A DNA stretch of 64,000 bases from Ciborinia camelliae (lineage: Eukaryota; Ascomycota; Leotiomycetes; Helotiales; Sclerotiniaceae): NCBI GenBank assembly GCA_025890175.1, contig JANPYM010000001.1:2628288-2692287 (forward strand). Direction: 5' to 3'. A program made the position numbers and the translations under genes. Under the pieces are notes generated by a model. That model was not told the origin of the DNA. It saw only the letters and a program-made list of their open reading frames with translations, and searched no databases. Of the stretch, positions 1-11,793 are shown piece by piece; position 1 is the stretch's first letter, and each line of letters starts with the position of its first letter.

Positions 1-1217
1 ATAATAAACACAACTACTTGCTCTACCTGTTTGTACCTATTGAGCAATTCATCATCTTCTTTTTCTTCATTGTACTTTGTATCCCGTCTCCTATTTTGAA
101 TCTCATCAACAAGACGAGTATGGATTGTAAGGTTGCCTTGTCATCAATTGAATCCATTACCTAGTTGAGTTGAATTCAATCTACATTTTACAGTCTGTAC
201 AGTACACTTCACAATCCACTTTGCATCAATCAATACCTTTCTAGGTATCGAGAATCCATTTTATCTTAATTTTGGGCCTTGAACTTCAAACTGCAAGCTT
301 CAAACTTCAAACCTCACTCTGATACTCTGATACTTTTAGTACCTTCTTCGCTCACTCAAGCACGCACCGATATAGCACTGTCCTCCTCCTCCTCCTTCAT
401 TCATTCTCGGTCATTGATCTTTACATCTGGTTGGAAGTTTGGAACCAAGGAGAAACCAAAGTCAAAACTAAAGCTACGACCTACCAATCTTCTAAAGTTT
501 TGACCCGTGGACCCGTTACAACTTTTATACTTTCCAGCCTTATCAAGGATCTCACGAGGTAATCGATAGGATCGATCGAGAGCATTGATAGCATTGACAG
601 CATCGACAATATAATTTCACCGGTATGTTTTATATCCATTTCTTGAATCAATTGCTTTAATAAAGCTATATACATATTACATATACATATATATTCATAT
701 ACACATACATCCATACCTATACACATCCATCCATATACATATACATATACTTTCTTTCTTTCAATCTATCTATCAATAGGTATAAAAAATCCATGCAGTA
801 CAGTACCTGCTTTTAAAGAACCCTACCTCTCTCTATCTCTCTCTACCTATCAATTTTGTTCATCTCATCTCATTTTTCCCATGAGTAAAGAGTAGCGAGA
901 CAATCCCAAAAAAAAAAAATCAATTCCTTCCAAGTAAAATATATCTCTGCCGAAACCTTGGTGGCTCGACACTACCTCCCTCCTTCAACTTTATTTTCTT
1001 CCAACCTTGTATTGTCCATAATCCATTATTTTATTAATGATTCCAATCATATAGGGCATTTTAATTCAAGAACTGATGATCAATTCGTTTCACTCATTCA
1101 CCCTTCTGATTTAAATTAATTTCAATTAATTCATCATACAAACATAGAACAACAAATCAAGTCTTCCTTGTCAAATCTGCGACAGACACCATCATTTCCA
1201 GTAAACAGACCTACAAA
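1..1217. other. 5' flank of septin-like gene, no gene seen
   Basis: No coding stretch with intron support was seen. The DNA is rich in pyrimidine runs and in TATACA/TACATA simple sequence around 665-760, with CTCTCTAC tracts near 830. This is typical of a long fungal promoter and 5' leader for the gene starting at 1218. The short open frames here are low complexity. Confidence 0.6.
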
Positions 1218-2899
1218 ATGATTTCTTCAAGCAGACCGAGAACTCCAAGTGCTGGTTCCTCACCATTACATGGCGCCGAGAGACTAGCAGGAATTCCAGA
1301 AAACGGAAAGAATCATAACCCAAACCCAAATCCCAATCCACCACGTCGTTCCAGTCTTGGATTGTTACTTCGTCGAACTAAGTCGGGAAATTTAAGTTCG
1401 AAGAATAAAAAGGATCTTGCTCAAGTGCAAGAGCAAGAGCTTCAAAGACAACGTGAAGCAGCTGCGATTCCAAGATCCCCACCTCGTCTTCCTGATCTTG
1501 CTAAGCCTACCCAATTTCCATCTTTTGGTGGTGAAGATAGACCGGATTCTGCGACTTCTGGAAAGAGTGGTCACGGAATTAGAAGTTCATCAATGGATCC
1601 TCAAACCAGATCATACACCATGAGCAGCAATGTTCCAGTTCCTCCAATTCCTTCGGGAGTTAGGAATGGAGGATATGTTGATCCGTATGCGAGAACAGAG
1701 AGCATGACACATCGTGGAAGATACAGCTACGCAAGCAGTGCTGTAAGCACAATTAACAGTCCTCGAAGAGTGCGAAGACGCAAAGATCCTACTCCATTCA
1801 AGTAAGTTTTTAATTTTGCCTTCTTCTCACCTTTTACTTACGGCTCTGTAGTGTCCTCATTATTGGCGCACGCGGTTCTGGCAAGACATCCTTCCTCAAC
1901 TTCCTCAAAACCTCTCTCGCTTTACCCCCCAAGAAGAGATCGAAACCCGAACCATTGGCAGACGACATCTTTGCTCCTCGCACATCGAAGTCGGGAAAAT
2001 TCCTTTCGCATTATCTCGAGACGGAAATCGAAGGTGAACGTATCGGTTTAACATTGTGGGATTCGGAAGGCTTGGACAAGAATGTGGTTGATCTTCAGCT
2101 TCGAGAGATGTCTTCATTTCTTGAAAGCAAATTCGAAGAAACCTTCACTGAAGAGATGAAGGTTATGAGAGCTCCAGGTGTTCAAGATACACATATCCAT
2201 GCTGTATTCCTCATTCTCGATCCTACACGTCTCGACCAAAATATTGAAGATTCGAAGAATGATACCACAAATGGAAATGGACACTTTGGATCATTTGGAA
2301 CAGGACCTCGTTTGTTTGGTAGTCTCGACGAAGATCTTGATTTACAAGTCCTTCGCACATTGCAAGGAAAAACTACAGTCATTCCCGTCATCTCAAAAGC
2401 AGACACTGTTACAACGGCCCACATGACGTATTTGAAAAAGACTGTGTGGGATAGTCTGCGCAGAGCCAATCTTGACCCACTTGAAGCACTCGGACTAGAT
2501 GATGAACCCGAAAGCCCAATCATCGGCTCCCACCGCATCGATGAAGAAGATGAAGATGTTGCTTCCGAAGGGGGTTCTGGTTCGGGTGGTTCTCCCAATT
2601 CCAAACGCCTCTCCTCGGGTTCCATTCGTCGCCTCAAACGCGAATCGGAAATCAGCGAGATTCCATATCTACCTCTCTCAATCATCAGTCCGGATATGTA
2701 TGAACTTGATGTTATCGGACGTAAATTCCCATGGGGTTTTGCGGATCCGATGAATGTTGAACATTGTGATTTTGTCCGATTGAAGGAAGCAGTATTTGCG
2801 GAATGGAGAGGTGAATTGAGGGAGGCAAGTAGGGAAGTTTGGTATGAGGGCTGGAGAACTAGTCGACTTAAGGAAAGGGAGGGTATGGCTAGAAGATGA
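1218..2899 (+). CDS. septin-like GTPase (divergent septin G domain), two exons
   Basis: Join 1218-1801 and 1852-2899, 543 aa. The 50-nt intron has a GTAAGT donor and TAG acceptor, and splicing restores a P-loop. Residues 1-190 are basic, Ser/Pro-rich and probably disordered. The G domain starts at about 194 with VLIIGARGSGKTS (Walker A 200-208). The G3 position reads WDSEGLD (264-270) instead of the septin DTPG, and G4 is SKAD (376-379), close to the septin AKAD. Low-complexity inserts enriched in Asn/Gly (about 325-350) and Ser/Gly/acidic residues lie inside the domain. Septins bind GTP and form cortical filaments and rings at septa and hyphal tips; whether this degenerate member polymerises is not visible. 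It may be an AspE-like or septin-related protein rather than a core septin. The ATG is preceded by an AAA context and a long leader. Confidence 0.8.
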
Positions 2900-5036
2900 T
2901 TTTTTGGAAGGGTTATTTGAGACATGTGTCTTACCTTTGGGTGAGCGTATGCTGATACAATCTCAAATTTTTCTCTATGGAGTTTGGGAAGCAGCATCAA
3001 AAGGAGCAGCGGCAGCAAACAGCACCGCAAAACCGGATTTTCAATCTTCTTCAACTGCCTTACGACTTCAATTTCGACCAACCGCATTGCGTTTTTATGT
3101 CCCAGACATGGTTTATTTCTTTACGCCTTTTTACGACCAATTTTTTCCCTTTTTTGTTCAAGTACTTTACTCCATGTCGGATTGGCCGGCAATGGATGGA
3201 TGGATGCATACCCCTTTTTCACTTTTCCAATTTTTTTTCGAGTTTCGAGTCTTTTTTTTTTTCTTTTGCGAGTATGGATTGCATGGTTTTACATTTACTG
3301 CATTACATGATAATGTGGTGGTGGAGCTATGCTACATACATGAGGTTTTTGCAGCTGGGATTGTGGGGTTGATTTGTGGTGGTGGTGGTGATGGTGATGG
3401 TGATGGTGGATCTGGAGGTGACGGGAGATGATTTTGAGGTTTTATGGATGATGGAAGATGGAAGATACCTAGGGATGGGATGGGATGGATGGATGGATGG
3501 ATAGGTGTGCGTGCGTGCTATTTGAGATATGGGATTCATGAATATGGAATGGGAAATAGTGGGAGGAGAGGGGAGGGGAGGAGAGGAGAGGATGAAGAAT
3601 GAAGAATGAAGATGAAAGCAAACTAAGAATGAGATTGATTAATGATTGATACCTATGAATTTGGGCGGGTGGCGGTTTTTTAGTTTTTCGGTTTTTAGTT
3701 TTTTTTTAGTTTTTTAGTTTTTTTTTGGCCAGTTCTTTTAAAAAATCGTCGGTCAAGTTGTCGGTTGTTATGGTAGGTAGGTAGATAGTTAGATAGGGTC
3801 GCAAGCAATATGAGATCGAGATCGAGATCGATATGTATTCTATTTTATGTTGTTGTTGTTGTTGTTGTGATGTTGTGATGTTGCTGTGTAGATTTGATGT
3901 AGGTGTGAGGTACGTGTGAGGTAGGTGTGAGGTAGGTATGAGGTATAAGGTATTGATGCCCTTGGGGGGATATGGATATGCTATGCTATGCTATGCTATG
4001 CTATATCTACTATGCTATACCTACCTACCTACCTATCTACCTATCTACCTACCTACCTACCTGCCTACCTACCTACCTGTCTACCTACCTAGTATCTAAT
4101 ATCTAGCTATGCTGAGAGGAGATTAAGTTTAAGTTTATATATTGAGTTTATGTATTGTGGGATGTAGGCATCGTTCGGTATCGTTCGTTCGTTTGTTCGT
4201 TCGTTCGTGAGGTGATTTGTATCGAGTATCGAGGTGCATAGATAATCTGGTCTAGAATTTAAATGGGAATGAGAATCCAAATGAGAATGAGACTGAATCC
4301 TGACGAGTGAGTCGGTCGGTCGGTCGGTTTGTTTGTTTGTTTGTTCAGTGTTGAGTAGGTAATGTTTATCTATCTATCTATCTATTTATCTCTTCGCACC
4401 TGCAGGTTCGGAAATCTATATTGGTATTCTATTCTATTCTATTTAATTTAATTTAATTCATGTATAAAGGAACCCGTGGGGTTTATAAGAGTGGACTCCC
4501 CCCCGGATTTGGGGATGGGAGAGGTGCTTATGGGGGTGGGATAGGAGGGGAGGGGAAGGGATGAGGAGGGGATGGGAGGGGAAGGGAAGGGAAGGGATGA
4601 GGAGATGATTTATCGTTTTGAAGAAGTGGTTATTATTTATTTTTATAGTTCCATCGAGCGCTTTTGGTGTTGATATTGATATTTTGGATATAAACTAGTC
4701 TTTTCGGTCGGGAAAGTGTTTTTGTTTTTGACATGGGAGAGCGATGGAATGTTTAAGTGTTAAGTTAGCTTGATGCTATTATGGCATTGAATCAATGGAT
4801 TAACAGTGTTGAGTTTGTATGGATGGATGTAAAACTTGATTGTTTATTTATTCTCGAATCTCTATTTCTGCTCCCAGATTCCCAATCGGATTATCGGTCG
4901 AATAAATAAATAAGATGTTTCATTTTTGAATTCGGTTCCTTGAACATTTCGCTAATAAAAGGGCTCAAGAACGAGATCCAAACATTATACAATCACCTGA
5001 TTCTTCTACTAAACGAGAAATGAAAATGGTATCTAT
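2900..5036. repeat. microsatellite-rich intergenic region
   Basis: No gene is supported. The stretch is a patchwork of short tandem repeats: GGTGAT/GGTGGT around 3376-3415, GGAT around 3476-3500, TGTTG around 3848-3868, CTATG around 3978-4003, ACCT/ATCT from about 4018 to 4092, TTCG around 4190-4207, GGTC around 4308-4326, TATC around 4366-4388, and GGGAA/GGGAG around 4545-4600. Open frames between 2844 and 3431 are aromatic-rich low-complexity readings of the 3' flank of the septin-like gene. Confidence 0.7.
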
Positions 5037-5781
5037 CTATGCTACTGATATCCCGATCAAAATCCGCATTTACAAATTCAAGCCTCTGGCAAATATTTCC
5101 GTCACAAGTCCAATAGCCGAGGGCGGCAACAACGCCAGACTTTCGGTGCTCCGTAATATATCATGTACTTGACTCGGCGTCAAGATTTCTCACAGATGAG
5201 TCTTAACACAGCGGTTCATCGCCGTGGTAACAATGGCTAGTCCAATCGCACATCGCATGGTTCGAAATTGAAGGACGGCAGCCATCGCCACGGCTGATGT
5301 TTGTCAGCACATACCTCAATATCACAGGAAGAACTGGCAAATATTTATCTCGTTTCTCCACCATGAAAGGCGCCATCGCCGTCAAAGTCGCCAGGGAACT
5401 CCCGATGGCAAGAGCGGCCATCGCGTGGTATCCGTACTGAGCGTGATTAATATGGCTCTCGTGGAGAGAAAAACTAAGGAAAATCAACGCCGCAATCTGC
5501 AGACATGAAGCTGCGATATACATGTAAGATTTACAATGGTGGGATTTTGAACTTGCCCTTCACGCCAGTCGTCACCATGGAACCAACCGGAGTAAAGGCC
5601 AGAAAGGAGAGGAGCTGCACCCTGGCGTTAAGTTGGGATAACCAACCGGAGTAAAGGCCAGAAAGGAGAGGAGCTGCACCCTGGCGTTAAGTTGGGATAA
5701 ACCATTGACCACCTGAAACCGCAAAGGGAATTGGACCAGCGAACACTCAGCGGTATTCCAGTCAGAAATACCGTACTTCAA
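5037..5781 (-). pseudogene. C-terminal remnant of a DHA2-type MFS efflux pump
   Basis: Read on the minus strand, three blocks match the last third of a 14-TM drug/metabolite efflux pump. Around 5700 there is FPLRFQVVNGLSQL, then ARVQLLSFLAFTPVGS. Around 5545-5400 come GKFKIPPL, AQYGYHAMAALAIGSS and APFMVEKRDK. From 5280 down to 5037 a shifted frame gives FRTMRCAIGLAIVTTAMN, then LTPSQV, STESLALLPPS and IFARGLNL. The frame is broken by a 59-bp tandem duplication (5582-5640 and 5641-5699, not a multiple of three), a frameshift near 5300, an in-frame TGA after KTHL and a TAA after GLNL, where efflux pumps usually have Gln. A small intron probably lies between 5520 and 5535. No N-terminal half was found. 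The family normally exports toxic metabolites across the plasma membrane. Confidence 0.75.
5582..5699. repeat. 59-bp perfect tandem duplication
   Basis: Positions 5582-5640 are repeated exactly at 5641-5699. The unit begins ACCAACCGGAGTAAAGG. Because 59 is not divisible by three, it shifts the reading frame of the MFS remnant it interrupts: the same segment is read once as LSQLNARVQLLSF and once as YPNLTPGCSSSPF. Confidence 0.95.
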
Positions 5782-6371
5782 TGTATTAGAATGCCTTTTC
5801 TTTCATCGGTTTTGGTACATTGGAAAATTTTACATGAAAAGTCCAACGCCAGTTCGACTGGTGACGAACCTTCACGGGAATACCGGTTCGCAGATTCACT
5901 CCCATGAAGTTATTCTCCACGATTATTCAAAAAAGGAGATACGCGAAATGATGGATATGGCCAGCACTGCATCAACAGTACTGTTTTCCATCTTTTGATG
6001 TTCACCCACAAATATGTTTGATCGTGGGACAGTAGTATTCTATCAAAGAAATATGATCGGGAAGTTTCGACATTGGAGAAATTGTTCATTTGAATCCAGC
6101 GAAGTAACTACTTCGATGCGGTTTAATTCAAAGGCGCAGTGATACTGCAACTGCAACTGTATCTCCGGGATTTTCCTGAATGAGATGTAATGGGTATTCG
6201 AAAACTTATTATTTGTTGGTACATGTTGTATGTGAATATGCTGATGTTGGGCTGATGTTGGTACTTTTTTGGAATATCTGAACTCTCGCTTCTTCTCCCC
6301 TCGGAATACTAATTGTAATGATTTCCTCTTTCGCTGTTTAAATCTTCATAAATGATAGAGTAAACAAGTGT

Positions 6372-8330
6372 ATGCCTCCCCTAGCTTCACCACCAAAGTC
6401 TTTGGAATTACAGGCTTCTCAATTCTACTATTCCCGTTGCCAAAAGCAGAAAGATCAAGCAATGGCATCAAGTATCTTCGAAGAAGGATACTTGGTTCCT
6501 AAACCTCGGCATTCTCTGCATAAGAAACCGCGGCTTCTCGTGAACATGGTTGATAGTATGGCCAGAATACACCCAACTATCCTGTTCGGGGAGTATCCCG
6601 TATCCCTCATCGATTGTGACAAGAGGTTTCGGAAGATCACCTATGGCCAGTTGGGAAATGCTGCGAATGGTGCGGCTTGGTGGCTGACCAAAACTCTGGG
6701 ACCAGGAAAAGATTTTCAGACACTTTGCTATATGGGCTGGAATGATTTTTCGATATGCAGTTTTTATCTTGGGTGCTGTGAAGGCAGGCTACAAAGTAGG
6801 CCGCATTTTATTCTTTGCTGAGTCTGTTTGGGAGATGATTCACATTCCAACAGATATGAACATGCTATGGATAAAAATAAGAAGGCAATTCAGATGAGGC
6901 CTTAGTTGCATTTTGCCGCTTCAGTCTGACTTACGCAATGTGCAGTTACTTCTTACGTCGTCACGAAATACTCCGGAAGGTACAAAGAGTCTTTTTAACG
7001 CCACGGGCTGCCAAGTACTATTGACCACGGACCCGAGACCACCAACTGCTGCCCCTGTGATACAACTTCATGATCATCTGCAGGTTCTCAATGTTCCTTC
7101 CTATGAAGATCTGCTAAATACTACTTACGAACATTTTCCCTATGATAAAACCTTTGAATGTGCCAGAAGGGAACCACTGGTTGCGCTTCATACTTCCGGA
7201 ACAACAGGGCTCCCAAAACCAATAATCTACACTCATGATTATGTGGCTGCTTGTATTAAAGCCTTACAATTGGAACCGCCGGAAGGTTTTGAGTCGATGG
7301 AGAAAAAGAGTGAAGGCGAGAGAGTTTTTTCTCTTATGCTCCGTTTCACGTGAGATACTTTCTTCCTTGCAAGTTTTATCAAGCGTTAGTTGTGGAAATC
7401 ACAATAATAACATACCCGTCGACATTCTAGTGTGCAGCCATCTGTATCATGACTGTAGCAATAGCAAACCAAACAGCCTTTGTATTTCCACCCGCCGCAA
7501 CCATTCCCACAGCCGCTCTTGTAGCCGAAGGGCTCAAACACACAGGCGAGGTTGTTGGAATTCTTGGCGGGCCCCCACTAGTAGCCGACTGTGCCAGAAA
7601 CCTAGAGCTCCTCGATTTGCTAGCTAGTCGCGTCAGCTTAATGTGTTATGGGGGTGGAGATGTAGCACAATTATTAGGGGATATTGTTGCTACGAAGCTG
7701 GATCTGTACCTATACATCCCACGGATCTACTGAATCAGCAAGCTATCCCATGATTCGAAAGATTGGAGACTGGGATCCCGAAGATTGGAGATATTTCCAA
7801 GCTCATCCCGCAGCCGGTCTACAGTTCCAGGAATATGACGAGAACCTGTACGAAGCTTATATTATGCGAAACCCATAACCTGGAGATAAACAACCGGGTT
7901 TTAAACTCTTCCCTGATCTTGAAGAGGTACGTAATCGGGGTTTTTCGTCTCTAGCGTCCAATGCCCATTTCTGTTCCGATATCCAACTCCGGATGTTTCG
8001 TCTTTTAGATTTCCTTCTTCCCCTAATGTAGTTTTTATGTCCACGCTTGACCCCAGAACCCTTCATTTTTAGGCAATTGCTAAATTCCCGATGATATGAA
8101 GTTTGCCACTCGTGATCTATACTCTCCTCATCCGACCAAACCAGATCTCTGGATTTACAAAGGTTGTACCGTGAGCTGTGTGGAAGTGGAAGAGGAGTAG
8201 CTTATGGTAAATGGATAATTGGGGCTTGTTTATGGGTAGGCCAATATGTTTGGAATAATTGTGGGGGAGGTTGGAATCTAATGCTAGAGCTAAAATCAGA
8301 CTAGCGCCTCGTATCATGTTCCATGTCATG
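6372..8330 (+). pseudogene. relict NRPS-like adenylation (AMP-binding) enzyme, multiply frameshifted
   Basis: The reading frame starts at 6372 and gives an A-domain N terminus with VDSMARIHPTILFGEYPVS and FRKITYGQLGNAANGAAWW. Near 6750 an extra T in a T-run shifts the frame, after which RYAVFILGAVKAGYK continues in the next frame. A probable intron (about 6797-6941) leads to LLLTSSRNTPEGT. The A3 core HTSGTTGLPKP lies at about 7188-7221. The A5-like GSTESA (7722-7739) is in another frame from the preceding LDLYLY. Homology ends around RDLYSPHPTKPDLWIYKG (8112-8165), with a weak echo to about 8320. Carrier and reductase domains, expected in the A-T-R (LYS2-like) enzymes this resembles, are missing. 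The family activates a carboxylic acid as an acyl-AMP. Clearly non-functional; the exact enzyme class is inferred. Confidence 0.8.
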
Positions 8331-8565
8331 TGACCCTAGTACAGCCTTGCAAAGCTCTGACCAGCCAAACCGAACTCGTCGCGTCTCCTTCGAAACAACG
8401 ACAAATCTAGGTCAACAAAAAGTGAACTGCAATTCAAAAATTCATCAACTCAGCCGGGTAACAGCCTCACTTCACTTATAATTAACTACGACAATCTTAT
8501 CGCAACGACAACTTGACGGCAACTACTACCACACTTTATCCGAACTACCAATACCATCCGCAAAA

Positions 8566-10683
8566 ATGCCACCCTTCAAGGATGAGCATATCCTTATTAT
8601 TGCGCCAGGCTCACAAACAACTCTTGCTCAATTAGGACTTCCCGAATCCTTCACCCCACCACAACGTAGATTTCCCACTCGTATGTTTCTAGCACCTGAT
8701 GGGAAAACCTACGAGCCATACAAAATTCGACAAAAAAAGAAAGATGCTTCAGCTACAACAAATGGCGATACTGAGATGGGTGGAATTAAAGAAGGCAAGG
8801 CAGATGAGGAGGAAGAATTAGAAGAGGTTCCTGAGGATGATGAAGGTGCCATTTGGCCATTAAAAGGTTTGTCTACATGTTTATTGGAGATTTTCTATTT
8901 ACTGATAGAGTTTAGAGGGTCGAATCGAGAATCTACCAGCCTTCTGCGCTTTTCTACATCATGTTCACAATCAATTGTCGCCAACTCTTCACACACCTGT
9001 TATGTTAATCGCACAACCTGCTTGGACTGCCAAGAATCATGAAGACCTCACTCAATTTATATTCGAAAAGTTCAGAACTCCCGCACTTTGTATCATGGAT
9101 AGTGCTTTGGCAACTTCATATGCCTTTGGAATTGCGAACTCAACGGTCATTGATGTAGGATTCGAGAAAGTTGACATTACTGCTGTTACGGATTTTCAAA
9201 TAACCGGTAGAGGAAACGTATCACAATCGGGTGGAGAGGCTATGACATTGCGTTTGCAGGAGTTGCTCAAGTCGAAGGATTTCACTAGGGACATGGCAGA
9301 GCAATTGAAGAAGAGTCCAATTTGCGAGATCTTACCTCCTGGAACTCCTCTACCCGGTGGCGAGGATAATGGAGAGACAGTCAGTAACCCTGCGGCTGCG
9401 GCTTCAACGGGTGCACCCTCATCTGGACCAAATGTTAGAGTTACAGAAGCTCCTCGCGGACCTGGACACAATACTGAGGTCGGGGAGGAAGATACCGTAA
9501 ATGGTGTCGATATTACAGAGGAAGATGGTGTTTTGGACGTTGCCAGTATTGTGGCAAGTGGGAAAACCCAAGAATATCTTGCAAAGATTGAGAAAGAGAA
9601 AGCTGGAAAGGCTTCTAAGAAAGCACAGAAGGACAAAGAGGCAGCGGAGGCAGCAGCAGCAAAGCCAGTGAGATTACCAAATTCGAAGAGACCTCGCGCT
9701 ACATTCCACTACGAATCGTCACTTCCTGAGCCAGACGCAAAACGCCAAAAGACACCCGAGCCAGTAACCACGGCAAACCATGAAGGTGCACCATCTCCTA
9801 CGGATGCGACCAAAATCGCCGATACACCAGCCGACCCCTCCATTGAGGCTACACCTAGCACCGATTCAGCTGTTGCAGTAGATGGAGCGGTAGCACGTGA
9901 ACAAGCAAAGACAGCACGTAGACAGAAAGCATGGGAAGATGAGCACCCGGACCGTATGAGAAGAGATATCGATATCGGTTTAGAACGATTCCAAGCAGCA
10001 AGTGAGAGTTTTATGGACGCCATCGCGGATACTGTCTACAGAACCATCCTCTCTGTCGACGATATTTCTAGACGCCAAGATGCTTGGGACTCTTTGATCA
10101 TCTGTGGGTCAGGATCCAAGGTCAGAGGCTTCAAGGATGCGCTTATTGCAACTCTCAATAGCAGATATCTTATTTCACCCAGCTCTGCAACCATGTTCAT
10201 GAGTGAACTCCCTTCGAATTTAGCAACACCCACTGGAACAGGTTCTATGACACCAAATGCCTCTTTCTCCTCAACACCTCATCCAGTACCCTCGGCCAGT
10301 GCAGTAAATCCTTTACTTCTTGCAGCGACTACTGCATCTAATCCTGCACTTAACCCCAACATGTCGATCGCTTCATTCAACAGCGGGGCAAATGCTCAGC
10401 ATTCATCACACTCACAATCGCCTACTAGCATTAAAGTGGCCAGTCCGCCAGGATATTTCCCAGAATGGAAGACTTATGAAGAGGCCGTGTTCTTAGGATC
10501 TCAGGTCGCCGCCAAGGTTATTTTTGTTGTAGATCAAGGATTGTCAAAGGGGTTTTTGTCACGAGTTGAGTTTAATGAAGAGGGACCAACTGCTATTCAC
10601 CAAGTGTGAGTTTTCCTTTCCTTTGCTTCGATTATGATATATGTTCTATTTACTGATACATGAATAGTGGACTTGTGTATTAA
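8566..10683 (+). CDS. arp9: actin-related protein 9-like subunit of SWI/SNF and RSC remodellers, three exons
   Basis: Join 8566-8866, 8916-10605 and 10668-10683, 668 aa. Intron 1 (49 nt) rejoins IWPLK with EGRIENLPAF. The last intron (62 nt, GTGAGT donor, CTGAT branch-like site, TAG) gives the short tail GLVY; without it the protein ends at IHQV with almost no other change. An actin fold is visible in TPVMLIAQPAWTAKNHED, the segment SALATSYAFGIANSTVIDVG (phosphate-2-like loop with GFEKVDI) and GSGSKVRGFKDAL. Between about residues 270 and 430 there is a long acidic then basic, Ala/Lys-rich insertion, absent from true actin and typical of fungal Arp9. Nuclear Arp7/Arp9 pairs bind the HSA domain of the remodeller ATPase and couple ATP hydrolysis to nucleosome movement. 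The start at 8566 has a good Kozak context (CAAAATGCC). Confidence 0.85.
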
Positions 10684-11793
10684 AAGGATTATGGAAAAGG
10701 CGTATATGGTGTTTCGTTTGGAATAAGAGCAAAGAATGATGATAGATATTACAGACAAAAAGTATACCCATATTTTCATCAAAGTCTGTATCCATATTCG
10801 CAGGAGTAGAATGAATATTTTCTGTCACTATTCACCTCCGAAGTAACTTGAGGTGCTTGTGATTGAATTTTTGATGCTTGTAGAAAGTTGTATCGAATAA
10901 CTTTTGAAATGAGAAGGCAATATTACCTAGTAGATCTCGAAAGATATATTTTATAACTGTTTTCAAGATTCTCATAATTACCTAATTCGGTAATTTTGGG
11001 TTCTATAAGTTTTAAGGGAAGTCACGAATCATTATAATCTTCTCATTGGACCATTTCTTTTAGTTCAGCTCTTTCTTTTTCCTTTACTTGTACAGTTTCC
11101 TTCAACTTTTTCTTCTTGTGGTTAATTCACTAAAATTCACTCTTACGGCACGCTAAATCTTTAGGCAGATTGGAAGTTTAGTATTTAATTCACATCATCT
11201 TGTTTTGAAACTCTTCAAACTTACAACTCAATACTACTTTTTGCCCTTTCTATCAATGGAAGGAAACCAACTTTCTCACAACTTTCTCACAACTTTCTAT
11301 TAATGTTGATATTGGATCTTTGATTGTTATCAACTTGATCCTGTCAAACTCCTAACTTCTTTTCAACTACACCATTTGTATGGATGCAACCTCACCTTTG
11401 ATAGCACATCTCTTCCTCCAAGATTGACTTTTGAGATCTCATACAGTACAGCTTTCCTCAATTTTATAGGAAGCAAAGAGTAATTTTACTTCTTTCCAGG
11501 AGACTTGTGTAAGTATTCTTGCATTATCTCAATATATCTTGCTCTGTCCAAGGGTTTACACCCCCTCTGTGTATGATCTCCAGTTATTGCACTGCTGCCT
11601 TGTTCTTTCTATCTTTGTCCTCAGAATATGTTGTCATTGAGCTAGTGTGGTATACTTCCCTCGGGACTTCTATGCTTCCTTCATATAGATATATATGAAA
11701 GAGATCGGTCACATTCGGTCTCAGGCAATATACTCTTCCACTTGTTTCCTCTGAGCTCTGCTAATACTGCTTACAGCGGCCAGTTACATCACG
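10684..11793. other. intergenic region, no gene seen
   Basis: AT-rich 3' flank of the Arp9-like gene merges into a pyrimidine-rich promoter for the gene at 11794. Two tandem copies of CTTTCTCACAA lie near 11271-11292. No splice-supported coding frame was found. Confidence 0.6.

Noticed and set aside
2844..3431. 195-codon plus-strand frame downstream of the septin-like gene
   Set aside because: Overlaps the end of that gene in another frame, Phe/Gly low complexity, no splice partner.
5800..6000. Plus-strand open stretch between the two pseudogenes
   Set aside because: A short uninterrupted frame but no start, splice sites or family motif that I can recognise.
9196..10023. Minus-strand frames of 104-146 codons within arp9
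   Set aside because: Antisense shadows of an intact conserved coding sequence.
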